Shown: positions 17,921-27,193 of the stretch, piece by piece
Numbering within the stretch: position 1 is the first letter of the stretch
How the letters are laid out: each line of letters opens with the position of its first letter
Notes under the pieces: generated by a model
What the model saw: only the letters and a program-made list of their open reading frames with translations
Database searches by the model: none
Told to the model about the DNA's origin: nothing
Assembly (NCBI GenBank): GCA_020354555.1
Contig: CP070648.1
Coordinates: forward strand, 926,913-990,912
Direction: 5' to 3'
DNA: 64,000 bases
Origin: Armatimonadota bacterium
Lineage (GTDB): Bacteria; Armatimonadota; Hebobacteria; GCA-020354555; CP070648
Program-made: the position numbers and the translations under genes

Positions 17921-18673
17921 ATGCCCTTCCTGTACTTCGATTGGACATTCTGGCTGGTCGTGCCGGCATTCGTCTTCGCTCTCTGGGCGCAGCACAAGGT
18001 GCGCTCCTCCTTCGACCGCTACTCGCGGGTGCGGTCGGCGTCGGGGTACACCGGTGCGCAGATCGCGCGCGAGTTGCTGCGGCGCGCCGAGGTCGCAGCC
18101 GCGACGGAGCAGGCGGGCGCCGCGCGAGGCGCCGAGGCCCTGGGGGCGGTCAACGTCGAGATGACCCCGGGCCAGCTAACCGATCACTACGACCCCTCGC
18201 AGAACGTCCTGCGGCTGTCTGAACCGGTCTACGGCAGCGACTCGATCGCCGCCATCGGCGTCGCCGCGCACGAGACCGGTCACGCGATACAGCAGGCGAC
18301 GGGCTACGGCGGCGTCGCGATGCGCTCGGCGCTCGTGCCCATGGCGCAGTTCGGCTCGAAGCTGGCGCTGCCGCTGTTCTTCGTCGGGTTGATATTCGGC
18401 GGCGGCCAGGGCGGCGGGCTCAGCTTTCTCATGGACATAGGCATCCTGCTTTACGTGGCCGCGGTCGCATTCACGCTGGTCACTCTGCCTGTGGAGTATG
18501 ATGCGAGCCGACGGGCTGTGACCTTGCTGCGCGATGGCGGCTATGTCTCCGCCGAGGAGCTGCCGTACGTGAAGCGGGTGCTCGGAGCAGCCGCGCTGAC
18601 ATACGTTGCCGCGGTGGCGGTAGCAGTGCTGACGCTGGTCAGGCTGCTGATTCTGCGCGGCGAGAGAGACTGA
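17921..18673 (+). CDS. YugP-type neutral zinc metallopeptidase, membrane-bound
   Basis: The protein starts with a membrane helix (FDWTFWLVVPAFVFALWAQH), then a cytoplasmic domain with YTGAQIARELLRRAEV and the metal site AAHETGHAIQQ, an HExGH motif in VAAHETGHAIQQATGY. Two or three further membrane helices and the family C-terminal string LTYVAAVAVAVLTLVRLL follow. This is Zn_peptidase_2, whose role is unknown. The ATG at 17921 has a strong GGAGGTGAGG site. The length of 250 is slightly above average. There is no functional link to the corrinoid genes upstream. Confidence 0.9.
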   Translation: MPFLYFDWTFWLVVPAFVFALWAQHKVRSSFDRYSRVRSASGYTGAQIARELLRRAEVAAATEQAGAARGAEALGAVNVEMTPGQLTDHYDPSQNVLRLSEPVYGSDSIAAIGVAAHETGHAIQQATGYGGVAMRSALVPMAQFGSKLALPLFFVGLIFGGGQGGGLSFLMDIGILLYVAAVAFTLVTLPVEYDASRRAVTLLRDGGYVSAEELPYVKRVLGAAALTYVAAVAVAVLTLVRLLILRGERD

Positions 18674-18891
18674 CCGCTCATGCCTCGGCTCGCTTTCGCA
18701 GGCCCGTGTGACGCAATGCCGGCGTCGGCGGTGCCATTCCAACCATGGCTCATCGGCGAGGTGGCGTGGGGAGCCTGGCGCACCGCATCATGCGCGGCGG
18801 ACCGGGCGCCGGCAGCCGATGACGGTACCATCAGCTCTACGCATCTCCGCCGTGTCAATCCTGCACGCCCCGCGCACCCGCGGAAAGAGCG

Positions 18892-19485
18892 ATGAGTCCT
18901 GAAAAGGGCGAGCAGCAGTCAACGACGAACCATCTAGACGGGCTGGCACCGGAACAGCGCGAACGGGCTTCGGCCTCGAAGACGCGCGGACGGACGATCC
19001 GGCTCGCGATCGTGGTCGTCCTGATCCTCGCGACGGCCGTGCTGCTGCGGTTGTACGTGTACGAGTCCGACATCGTCGAGGGCAGCTCGATGAGCCCGGG
19101 CCTGCGCTCTGGCGACTTCGTTTTGATCTGCAAACTCGGATGTGACCGCTACCGGCCGGAGCGGTTCGACGTCATCACTTTTCGCGCGCCGGACGCGAAA
19201 GACGTGCTCATCAAGCGCGTAATCGGCCTACCGGGGGAGTGGGTTTGGGTGTGGGGCGACCAGGTTCTCGTTGACGGCAGCCGACTCGTGGAGCCGTACC
19301 GCGCTACGTCGCGCGGCGCGTACGATGCCCCGGTGTACGTGCCGGAGGGCAGCATTTACGTGCTCGGCGACAACCGGGATTCGAGCGAGGACAGCCGCAC
19401 GTGGGGCCCGATTCCGGTATCCTCGGTGCGCGGCTCGGCGGTGTTCGTGTACTTCCCGTTCGGCCGCGCGCGACTCGTGCGGTAG
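18892..19485 (+). CDS. lepB: Signal peptidase I
   Basis: The membrane protease cleaves Sec/Tat signal peptides. A charged N-terminal tail of about 35 residues precedes one helix (AIVVVLILATAVLLRLYVY). The catalytic Ser is S66 in EGSSMSPGLRSGDF, and the general base Lys is K108 in KDVLIKRVIGLPGE. The conserved box YVLGDNRDSSEDSRTWGPI is intact. The length of 197 matches Gram-positive-type enzymes. It begins the plus-strand run leading into the glycosylation cluster, 95 nt before the next gene. Confidence 0.95.
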   Translation: MSPEKGEQQSTTNHLDGLAPEQRERASASKTRGRTIRLAIVVVLILATAVLLRLYVYESDIVEGSSMSPGLRSGDFVLICKLGCDRYRPERFDVITFRAPDAKDVLIKRVIGLPGEWVWVWGDQVLVDGSRLVEPYRATSRGAYDAPVYVPEGSIYVLGDNRDSSEDSRTWGPIPVSSVRGSAVFVYFPFGRARLVR

Positions 19486-19580
19486 CCAGCACAAAGCGAT
19501 TGAGCCGGATGCACGACGCGCGCGAACCGGCTGAGTGACACCGCATTCATAGGACACGCGATATGAAAGGAGCACATTCC

Positions 19581-19952
19581 TTGCCTACTCTGTTGCTGGT
19601 ATTCATCGCGGTGGTGCTGGCCAGCTTCGGCCAGATCGCCATGAAGCACGGGATGAATCTGACCGGGTCGCTCGGCCCGAGCCCGGGGGTCACGATCCTG
19701 TTCGGGCTGCTCAAGGCAGTATTCACGCCGTATGTCTTCCTCGGCCTCGCTCTGTATGCCATCTCGGCCATGTTCTGGCTGATGGTGCTCAAGCAGGCGC
19801 AGGAATTGAGTTACGTTTACCCCCTGATCGGCTCCACGTACGTCATCGTTCTCTTGCTGTCGTGGCTCTTCTTCAAGGAGCACATCACACTGGTGCGCTC
19901 CGTGGGGGTAGTGCTGATTTGCCTCGGCGTGGTCTTCGTGGCCAGGAGCTAA
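19581..19952 (+). CDS. EamA/DMT-type four-helix membrane protein
   Basis: The roughly 123-residue protein has four hydrophobic helices and features of half-size drug/metabolite transporters: ASFGQIAMKHGM in helix 1, AMFWLMVLKQAQELSYVYPL with a conserved Glu-Leu-Ser, and LVRSVGVVLICLGVVFVARS at the end. ArnE/ArnF-like members flip lipid-linked sugars, which would suit the glycosyltransferases downstream; this is inference. The TTG at 19581 is preferred because AAAGGAG lies 8 nt upstream. The ATG at 19563 overlaps that site and lacks its own. Confidence 0.72.
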   Translation: MPTLLLVFIAVVLASFGQIAMKHGMNLTGSLGPSPGVTILFGLLKAVFTPYVFLGLALYAISAMFWLMVLKQAQELSYVYPLIGSTYVIVLLLSWLFFKEHITLVRSVGVVLICLGVVFVARS

Positions 19953-22351
19953 GGACGTCTGCGACAACGCGCGAGACGCTGCTGCGGCGCATCGCCGGGC
20001 CGCTGCTCATCGCCGCGCTCGCGATCCTGTTCCTCGGCCGCGCGCTGTTGACCGGCGATGTCATGCTCCCCGCGGACTATCTCCTTCACTTCCAGCCGTG
20101 GCAGGCGGAGGCCGGCCCCGTTGCGGAAGAGCATTGGAATGCCCTGGTCTGGGATTCCGTCGCGCAGTACTACCCCTGGCGAGCGTTCGCCCACGACAGC
20201 CTCGCCCGCGGCGTGATACCACTGTGGAACCCGTACCAGTTCTGCGGCACGCCGTTCGTCGCCAACAGCCAATCCGCCGTCTTCTATCCGCCTAATCTCG
20301 TCTTCTGGGTGATATCGCCCGCGCGCGCCTTCGGCGTCGCCGCCGCGCTTCACCTGTTTCTGGCCGGGCTGTTTGCGTATATGTTCCTGCGCGCGCTCGG
20401 CGTGGGCCGATTCGGCGGCACGTTCGGCGGGCTCACCTTCGCTTTCTGCGGCTTCTTCGCCGCGTGGCTGCAGCTCCCGACGGTCCTCAGCACGGCGCTG
20501 TGGTTGCCGCTTGCCCTCTTCTTCGCCGAGCGATACTTCGCCACGTACCGTCTGCGCTATGTGCTCGGCGCCGGGTTCGCCGTGGGGACGGCGCTCCTCG
20601 CGGGGCATCCGCAGATGTCTCTCTACGTCCTTGGCATGACCGCGGCCTACGTCATCTTCCGCGCGCTGACATCGTCAGGCGCGGTTCGCGGGCGCCTTGG
20701 GCGCGGCATCCTCGCAGGGGCTATCGCAGGAGCCCTCGCCCTGCTGTGGGGCGCGGTGCAGCTTCTGCCAACCGCCGAGCTGCTTCCGATGAGCCACCGG
20801 GCAACCGCCGCCAGTGCCCAGGGCTACGCGGCCTACCTGCGCTTCGCCATGCCGTGGCAACACCTCGTCACCCTTCTGCTCCCGGAGTTCCTGGGCAACC
20901 CCATCTATGGCACCTACGTCGGGCGCGGCAACTTCGCGGAGTACGCGGCGTACGTCGGCGTTGTGCCGCTGATCCTCGCCGTGCTCGGTGTTATCTGGCG
21001 GCGCGACAAGTACGCCTTCTTCTTCGCCGCCGTGGCGGCGTTCGCGCTCTTCGTGGCCCTGGGCACGCCGGTGAATCTTCTGCTGTTCTACGGCATCCCC
21101 GGCTTCAGCAGCACGGGCGGCCCGGCGCGGATGCTGTTCGTGTATTCCGCCGCGATGGCGTTTCTCGCCGGTATGGGCGCGGATGCTGCCGCGAACGCGC
21201 TGGCCGATTCCGCGACGGCGCGCCGGTTTGCCCGTCACTTCGCGCTCGGCGCCGCCGCGGCGCTGCTCGCCGCCGCCCTGTTCGCCGGCGTCCTTTCGGC
21301 AATGTTTGCCGTCCCGCTGCTGGGACTTCTCGGCGCGCCTGCGATCAACATTGTCGTGATGCTCCTCGTGCTGGCTGTCACCGTAGCCTCGCTGTGGGCG
21401 GCAAGCGGACGGACCGGGCTCGGCCGCGAGGCGGCGCTCGCGCTCTTGCTCATCGCGTCGGCGCTGGAGCTTGCGGCCTTCGGTGCAAGGTACTACCGTA
21501 CCGCGCCGCTTGAGCGCGTCTATCCCGCGACCGAGTTGACCGCTTATCTGCGGCGCCACGTCCCGGTCGGCAGGCTCATGCCCCTCTATCAGTCATGGGG
21601 ACTCGCGAAATTCCCCGACGCAGTCCTGCCCCCGAATTCGGCCATGGTCTATGGCCTCCATGACGTGCAGGGCTATGACTCGCTCTACCTTGCCCGCTAC
21701 AGGTCGGTGCTGGCCGCAGTCCAAGGACGCGATCCGAGCCCACCTGCGAACGGCAACATGCTGCTGGGGTCGTCGGCCGACCCGTCGCTGTTGGCGGCAT
21801 TGGGCGTCACTCATGTGTTGTCGCAGGCGTCTTTCGACATCCCCGGGCTCGCGCTCGAGCGTTCGGGGGAGGTGAATGTGTACCGCGTCGAGAACTCTGC
21901 ACCGCGAGCATACGTCGCGCGCTCGACCGTGTACGCATCGGACATCGTCGGTGCGCTCGCGGAGCTGAGTCAAGCGAGTCGCGGCGGCGCGGTTCTGGAG
22001 ATGCCCCCGCCGCAGTCCGTTCAGGAACCGCGGGCGGCGGGCTCACCGAACAGCGTCACCGTGCTGAGGCATGACCTGAACCGGGTGCGCCTCAAGGTAT
22101 GGCATCCGGGATACGTCGTGCTGAGTGACGCGTACTACCCGGGTTGGCGCGCGCGGGTTGACGGCGAGCCGGCCGAGATCCACATCGCCAACGGCGCGTT
22201 CCGCGCGGTGCGGGTCGCGCCCGGCGGGCACGATGTGGAGATGCGGTTCGAGCCGTGCTCCTTCAGGCTCGGCCTGTTCGCGACGCTGATCGCGGTCGCC
22301 GTCGGCATGGCCGCGGCCGGCATGACCCTCGGCGTGCGCCGCCGACCGTAG
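19919..22351 (+). CDS. YfhO-family multispanning membrane protein, paralogue 1
   Basis: About 810 residues with roughly a dozen helices and an extracytoplasmic C-terminal domain. YfhO signatures: WNPYQFCGTPFVANSQSAVF and YPPNLVFWV after the first helix, AVQLLPTAELLPMSHR, GLHDVQGYDSLYLARY, and the terminal YPGWRARVDGEPAEIHIANG and FRAVRVAPGGHDVEM. In Listeria and Bacillus YfhO is needed to glycosylate lipoteichoic acid with sugar from undecaprenyl phosphate. No ATG exists near the conserved start; TTG at 19919, overlapping the previous gene by 34 nt, is the best choice, with GTG at 19862 the alternative. A second copy of the family lies at 27194-29647. Confidence 0.85.
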   Translation: MPRRGLRGQELRTSATTRETLLRRIAGPLLIAALAILFLGRALLTGDVMLPADYLLHFQPWQAEAGPVAEEHWNALVWDSVAQYYPWRAFAHDSLARGVIPLWNPYQFCGTPFVANSQSAVFYPPNLVFWVISPARAFGVAAALHLFLAGLFAYMFLRALGVGRFGGTFGGLTFAFCGFFAAWLQLPTVLSTALWLPLALFFAERYFATYRLRYVLGAGFAVGTALLAGHPQMSLYVLGMTAAYVIFRALTSSGAVRGRLGRGILAGAIAGALALLWGAVQLLPTAELLPMSHRATAASAQGYAAYLRFAMPWQHLVTLLLPEFLGNPIYGTYVGRGNFAEYAAYVGVVPLILAVLGVIWRRDKYAFFFAAVAAFALFVALGTPVNLLLFYGIPGFSSTGGPARMLFVYSAAMAFLAGMGADAAANALADSATARRFARHFALGAAAALLAAALFAGVLSAMFAVPLLGLLGAPAINIVVMLLVLAVTVASLWAASGRTGLGREAALALLLIASALELAAFGARYYRTAPLERVYPATELTAYLRRHVPVGRLMPLYQSWGLAKFPDAVLPPNSAMVYGLHDVQGYDSLYLARYRSVLAAVQGRDPSPPANGNMLLGSSADPSLLAALGVTHVLSQASFDIPGLALERSGEVNVYRVENSAPRAYVARSTVYASDIVGALAELSQASRGGAVLEMPPPQSVQEPRAAGSPNSVTVLRHDLNRVRLKVWHPGYVVLSDAYYPGWRARVDGEPAEIHIANGAFRAVRVAPGGHDVEMRFEPCSFRLGLFATLIAVAVGMAAAGMTLGVRRRP

Positions 22352-22384
22352 AGCCGAACTGTTACGTGCGCGAGGCCGTATGGA

Positions 22385-24022
22385 ATGAAGCCCTACCAGA
22401 TCAAGCGCATCGAGCGGGCCGGCCTCGCGGTCATCATGCTCGCGGCGGTGGTGCTGCGTTTCGCCGGCCTGCGGTGGGGGATTCCGAACGAAGCGCACCT
22501 CTTCTCGTATCACCCCGACGAGGCGCCGATCCTCGGCGCCTCGTGGTACATGCTCATCACCGGCGACTGGGATCCCCACTTCTACAACTACGGGACGTGC
22601 TACGTCTATCTCATAGCTGCCGTTGCCAAGGGCGGCGCGGTGATGGGCTTCATCCCACTGCCCAAGGGCGGGTGGGCCGAACTGCACTTGATCGCGCGCT
22701 TCCTGACCGCGCTCATGGGGGCGGCGACCGTGTACCTCGTTTACTCGATCGGCAAGAGCCTGGGCGGCGTCCCGGTTGGGTTCGGCGCGGCGGCCCTGAT
22801 GGCGATCCTGCCCGCGCACGTCGTCAACTCCCATTACGCGACCGTGGACGTGCCGGCGACGTTCTTCATTGCGCTGCTGTTCGTGATCTTGCTGCGATTC
22901 TTCGGCCGCGCGGAGCTTGGCTGGTATCTGGTCGCGGGACTGGCGCTCGGGCTCGCGGCGGCGACGAAGTACACGGTCGGTCTTGCTCTGATTACGCTCA
23001 TCATCGCTCACTTCTACGCCTCGGACGAGTACGGTGAGTCGCCTTCGATCCTCTACCTTCTGGCGGCGGTGTTTGTCGCCGTGCTTGCATTCTTCGCGGT
23101 GACGCCTTACCTCCTGGTGATGACGCCGGAGGGTTTTCGCCTCAATCCCGATTTGGTGCGCGACGTGCGATTCGAGATGGAGCATATGCGGGTCGGCGGC
23201 ACCTTCGCGTTCGCCAACGCCGGACTCGGCTGGATCTACCACCTGCTGCGTTCGCTGCCCGCGGCAATGGGCTACGTCGCGCTGGCATTTGGCCTCGTCG
23301 GCGCGGTGCTCATGATTCAGCGCGGGGGGCCCGTCGCGCTCGTCTTGTTCAGCTTTGCCCTGCCATATTTCGTGCTCGTCGGCGCGGGGAAAGAGATGTT
23401 CCTGCGCTACATGGTGCCGCTGCTGACGGTGCTGGCGGTGTCGGCCGCCTATGCCCTCGAGCGATTGCGTGAGGCGAGCGTGCCGAAGCTCGGCAAGTGG
23501 GGCGCCGTCGTCGCCCCGGCTCTGCTCGGGGCGGCGTGCATCTTCCTCACCGCCTGGTATGCCGTCCAGATGGTCGGCATCATGATGGCGCCGGACGTCC
23601 GCACCCGGGCCGCCAACTGGCTGCGCCCGCAACTCACAAGCACCGCCGACGTCGGCCTCGCCTCAACGCCGTGGTACTTCACGCCGCCGATTACGACTTT
23701 CAACGGCGGCCTGCGCAGCGCGGCGGACTTCCGCCGCTGGCAGGAGGAGGACGCGCCGTACCGCGTGACCGTCATCGGTTGGGATGCCGCGGCACTGCGG
23801 CAGGAACGGCCGGACTACTTCATCGTGAGTGACGCCGAGTATGCCGATCTCCTGCGCCTGCAGCGCGAGGACGCGGTCGGCCTCATGGATGCGCTGCCGA
23901 AGACGTATCGCCGGATCGAGGTCTTCGAGCCGCCGCCTCCGCTCCCGGCCTTGAGACCGGACAAGCTCGCATGCCCACCGGACTGGCTCTACACGTGGCC
24001 GCGAATCGAGGTCCACTATTAG
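22385..24022 (+). CDS. GT39-like (PMT_2/ArnT-type) membrane glycosyltransferase
   Basis: The 545-residue integral membrane protein carries the GT-C hallmark acidic pair in the first periplasmic loop (FSYHPDEAPILGASW). It also has HVVNSHYATVDVPATFF, typical of dolichol-/undecaprenyl-phosphate-sugar transferases, and then about ten helices. A soluble C-terminal domain of roughly 150 residues contains PWYFTPPITTFNG and RPDYFIVSDAEYADLL. It probably transfers a sugar from a polyprenyl phosphate outside the membrane; donor and acceptor are unknown. It lies 33 nt after YfhO paralogue 1. Confidence 0.85.
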   Translation: MKPYQIKRIERAGLAVIMLAAVVLRFAGLRWGIPNEAHLFSYHPDEAPILGASWYMLITGDWDPHFYNYGTCYVYLIAAVAKGGAVMGFIPLPKGGWAELHLIARFLTALMGAATVYLVYSIGKSLGGVPVGFGAAALMAILPAHVVNSHYATVDVPATFFIALLFVILLRFFGRAELGWYLVAGLALGLAAATKYTVGLALITLIIAHFYASDEYGESPSILYLLAAVFVAVLAFFAVTPYLLVMTPEGFRLNPDLVRDVRFEMEHMRVGGTFAFANAGLGWIYHLLRSLPAAMGYVALAFGLVGAVLMIQRGGPVALVLFSFALPYFVLVGAGKEMFLRYMVPLLTVLAVSAAYALERLREASVPKLGKWGAVVAPALLGAACIFLTAWYAVQMVGIMMAPDVRTRAANWLRPQLTSTADVGLASTPWYFTPPITTFNGGLRSAADFRRWQEEDAPYRVTVIGWDAAALRQERPDYFIVSDAEYADLLRLQREDAVGLMDALPKTYRRIEVFEPPPPLPALRPDKLACPPDWLYTWPRIEVHY

Positions 24023-24029
24023 CTCCGCC

Positions 24030-25685
24030 GTGCCCACCGTTCGCCAAACATCAGACCCGCCAGCAGGCGAGGCGAGCGCCGCCGAATGGCGCTGGGTCGC
24101 CCTGGTGTCACTCGCGGTGATCGTGGCGACGTGTATCCCTTACCTGTTCGGCTGGTTCATCACGCCGCCCGGCTCTCAGTATATGGGCTTGCTCGCCAAT
24201 CCTGACGAGCACAACGTGTACCTCGGCTGGATGCGCCAGGCGGAGCGCGGCCGCCTTCTCTTTCTCGATCCCTTCACCACCGAGCCGCAGCAGGCCGGGT
24301 TCTTTCACGGGTTCTTCCTCACGCTTGGAATCGCCGCGCGGCTCACGCACGTCCCCCTGATCGGGGTCTATCACATCGCGCGCGTGATCTGCGGCATGTT
24401 GTTGCTCATCGGTATCTACGCGCTGGCAGTACAGATCCTCGACGGGCTGCTCGCGCGGCGGCTCGCCTGGGGGCTGGCTGCTCTGTCATCCGGCTTCGGC
24501 TGGCTCTACGCGGCCATCAGACCGGGGGCGGCGGTGCATCCCGTGGATTTTGGGCCGGGCCTGGTCATGCCCGAGGCCATAACGTTCCTTTCCCTGCTCC
24601 TCAATCCGCTGTTCTGCTTTTCCGTCTTCCTGATGGTCGTGCTGTGGACGGCGTACCTCGCGGCCGTGCGCGCGAACTCCTGGAAACTCGCGGCTCTGGC
24701 CGGAGCCGCGGGGTTCCTGCTCGGCAATGTCCACACCTACAACGTGATCACCGTTTGGCTGACGCTGGTTCTGTATATCGCCGGGCTCGCAATCATCGGT
24801 CGGCGTTTGCCCGCGCGGGAGGCGCTTTTCGCGGGCCTGGTCGCCGTCATGTCGGCGCCGTTCGTCATCTACCAGTACTCGCTGTTCCAGGCGAACGCGG
24901 TTTTCCGCGAGAAGGCGCTGACGCTGACGCTCACCCCGCCCGCGGCGTTCTTCATCGCCGGCTATGGGCTCGTGTTTCTGCTGGCGATTCCCGGCGCGAT
25001 TGTGGCGCTCGGGCGACGGGACAAGCCGCAAGTGCTCCTCGTCGCCTGGGCCGCCGCGACGCTGCTACTGGTGTTCTTCGCGCCGGTTTCGTTTCAACGC
25101 AAGATGGCTGAAGGGCTGCATGTCCCGCTGTGCCTGCTCGCGGCGCTGTTCGTGGGTGGCTGGCTCGCGGCCAAGCTGCGCCACCGCATGGCTGCGACGC
25201 TGGCAGTGGCGTTGGTGATTCTCGGTATGCCCTCGAATGCGTTGTTCGTCGCGCGGGGCTTCCACGACTTGACGACCAATAATGCGGCATACGTCCACGT
25301 ACTCATGCCACCGCTCTACCTGCGTTCGGACACCGTCGAGGCCATGCGCTGGCTGCGCGATCACGCGACGATGGACGAAGCCGTGCTGTGCGCCCCGCTC
25401 GCGGGCAGCTACGTCCCCGGAGCGGCAGGCACCACGGTGTTCATCGGCCACTGGGCGGAGACGCTGCACTATCCCGACAAACTCGGCGATGTCCTGTGGT
25501 TCTTCTCGGGCCGCCCGCAGCCAGGGGAGCGCCGCGAGTTCATGGAATCCAATGGACTGCGGTACGTTCTGTACACGCCGGACGAGGCCGCGCTGGGGCC
25601 GTTCAATCCGGGCGCTTCGCCCGACTTCGATCTCGTCCTGGCGAGGCCCCAGGCGCAGCTTTTCCGGTTGGCGCCGGCAGACTGA
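24030..25685 (+). CDS. GT-C-like multispanning membrane protein of unknown specificity
   Basis: 551 residues with about twelve helices. The first external loop contains LLANPDEHNVYLGWMRQAE, an Asp-Glu pair placed as in GT-C glycosyltransferases, then LFLDPFTTEPQQAGFFHG. The middle helices include LLGNVHTYNVITVWLTLVLY. A C-terminal soluble part holds RSDTVEAMRWLRDHATMDEA and VFIGHWAETLHYPDKLG, a pattern seen in many uncharacterised bacterial GT-C proteins. The start is GTG at 24030, 7 nt after the previous stop. I do not recognise the family precisely. Confidence 0.7.
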   Translation: MPTVRQTSDPPAGEASAAEWRWVALVSLAVIVATCIPYLFGWFITPPGSQYMGLLANPDEHNVYLGWMRQAERGRLLFLDPFTTEPQQAGFFHGFFLTLGIAARLTHVPLIGVYHIARVICGMLLLIGIYALAVQILDGLLARRLAWGLAALSSGFGWLYAAIRPGAAVHPVDFGPGLVMPEAITFLSLLLNPLFCFSVFLMVVLWTAYLAAVRANSWKLAALAGAAGFLLGNVHTYNVITVWLTLVLYIAGLAIIGRRLPAREALFAGLVAVMSAPFVIYQYSLFQANAVFREKALTLTLTPPAAFFIAGYGLVFLLAIPGAIVALGRRDKPQVLLVAWAAATLLLVFFAPVSFQRKMAEGLHVPLCLLAALFVGGWLAAKLRHRMAATLAVALVILGMPSNALFVARGFHDLTTNNAAYVHVLMPPLYLRSDTVEAMRWLRDHATMDEAVLCAPLAGSYVPGAAGTTVFIGHWAETLHYPDKLGDVLWFFSGRPQPGERREFMESNGLRYVLYTPDEAALGPFNPGASPDFDLVLARPQAQLFRLAPAD

Positions 25686-25688
25686 GTC

Positions 25689-27179
25689 ATGCGCAAGGGA
25701 AATCTGATCTTCCTCGTCGTCACGCTGCTTGCCGGTATCGCAGCCGCGATTCTCGCGGCATCTGGTTCGTGGGGTGTGCCCGGGGAGTGGCAGTGGCAGC
25801 ACCGCGTCATTCAAGGTGAGCGGTGGTGGATGCCGTTGCCGCCGTCCCTCGCGCTCATCGGCTTCAGCCTGTGGCTGCTCGGGAGAGCGCGGGAGCGCGG
25901 CCGCATTTCGGCGGCATGGGTGCTCGTGTTCGTCGTGCTCGCGTGCGTCCTACAGCTTTCGACTCTCGCCATAATGCACGATTCCACCGCCTATGCGGGC
26001 GCAGTCATCCTCAGTCCCGTCGCAACAACGTACTTCACGGAAGCGGCGCAAGTCGACGACATGCGCTCGTTCCTCCGCGATTATGCGAACCGCATGCCGA
26101 CGTTCAGCCAGCACGCGCAGACCTATCCGCCGGGGCCGATCGTCTTCTTCTGGTTCCGCCAGCAGGTCATCGAGGGGTCCGCGGCGGTGCGGGGCTTCGC
26201 CGCAACCCTGATCGCCCTCGTCACCGGCTTTTCCCCTGCGGACCTGGCCGGCACCTACACACGGCTCTACGGGCGCCCGGTGGCAATCCCCGAGGCCATC
26301 GCCGCCATCGTCTGCGCATGGCAGCTCGGCCTCATCGGGTGCTTGAGCATTCTGCTGATCTTCCTCCTGGCTCGCGATCGCTGGGGCTATCCGGCGGCGG
26401 TGTGCGCGGCAGCGTTCTCGACCGCGATTCCGAGCTTCGTCCTCTTCACGCCCTCGATTGCGCAGCTCGTCGCATTCGAAACCGCGCTGACGCTCTACCT
26501 GTTCCACCTCGCCTGGTCGCGCCGCAGTGCAGCGTGGGGCGCTCTCGCAGGAGCAGTGTGGACTATCGCCGCCCTCACCAGCCTGGCCATGCTGGCCATT
26601 CCGCCGCTGCTCGTCCTGTGGGCCTTGTTCGACCGCGTCGCCGGCGGCGCGGGCAAATCCGCCGGTTCGCCCTGGCGGGTCGCCCTGGCGTGGGTGGGGG
26701 GATCGCTCGCACTGTTCGCGCTGGCCTACGGCGTGTTGGGCATTGACTTTCCGGCGATCATGGTCGCCGCCCTCGGCGCTCACCGCGAGGTGACCACGCA
26801 GGCGTTCGCGCGCACCTATTCGCGCTGGCTCGGCTGGAATCTGTTCGACTTCTGGATGTTCCTCGGCGCCGGGCTTGGTCTATGGCTCCTGCGGCAGATG
26901 TGGACTGAGATGCGCGCGTTCGGCCGTGGGCCGCGTGAGTCGCTCACTCCGCTGCTGTGGGCCGTCGTACTCACCGTCGCCGCGCTCGACCTGTCCGGCG
27001 TGGTGCGCGCCGAGGTCGGACGCATTTGGATGTTCCTCATGCTCCCGGCCGCTGCGGTCGCCGGCCGCTCCGTCGCATCCGTCGAACGCGCCGACATCGC
27101 CCTCGGCGTCATCCTCGCCACTCAGTTGCTGCAGATCTCCGCCTTCGAGCGACACCTAGCGCTGTTCGTCGTTCTGTGA
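25689..27179 (+). CDS. GT-C-like multispanning membrane protein, hypothetical
   Basis: 496 residues with around eleven helices and no recognisable soluble C-terminal domain. The loop after helix 3 contains VATTYFTEAAQVDDMRSFLR and FSQHAQTYPPGPIVFFW, an acidic and proline-rich arrangement typical of the first periplasmic loop of GT-C transferases. DRWGYPAAVCAAAFSTAIPS and FDFWMFLGAGLGLWLLRQ are further membrane regions. It starts 3 nt after the previous stop, so coexpression is likely. A polyprenyl-linked sugar transfer role is inferred from context alone. Confidence 0.65.
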   Translation: MRKGNLIFLVVTLLAGIAAAILAASGSWGVPGEWQWQHRVIQGERWWMPLPPSLALIGFSLWLLGRARERGRISAAWVLVFVVLACVLQLSTLAIMHDSTAYAGAVILSPVATTYFTEAAQVDDMRSFLRDYANRMPTFSQHAQTYPPGPIVFFWFRQQVIEGSAAVRGFAATLIALVTGFSPADLAGTYTRLYGRPVAIPEAIAAIVCAWQLGLIGCLSILLIFLLARDRWGYPAAVCAAAFSTAIPSFVLFTPSIAQLVAFETALTLYLFHLAWSRRSAAWGALAGAVWTIAALTSLAMLAIPPLLVLWALFDRVAGGAGKSAGSPWRVALAWVGGSLALFALAYGVLGIDFPAIMVAALGAHREVTTQAFARTYSRWLGWNLFDFWMFLGAGLGLWLLRQMWTEMRAFGRGPRESLTPLLWAVVLTVAALDLSGVVRAEVGRIWMFLMLPAAAVAGRSVASVERADIALGVILATQLLQISAFERHLALFVVL

Positions 27180-27193
27180 GAGAATGATGCGGC

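Noticed and set aside
22043-23632. Minus-strand open frame of 529 codons
   Set aside because: Lies opposite YfhO paralogue 1 and the GT39 gene, and has a low-complexity Arg/His/Glu composition.
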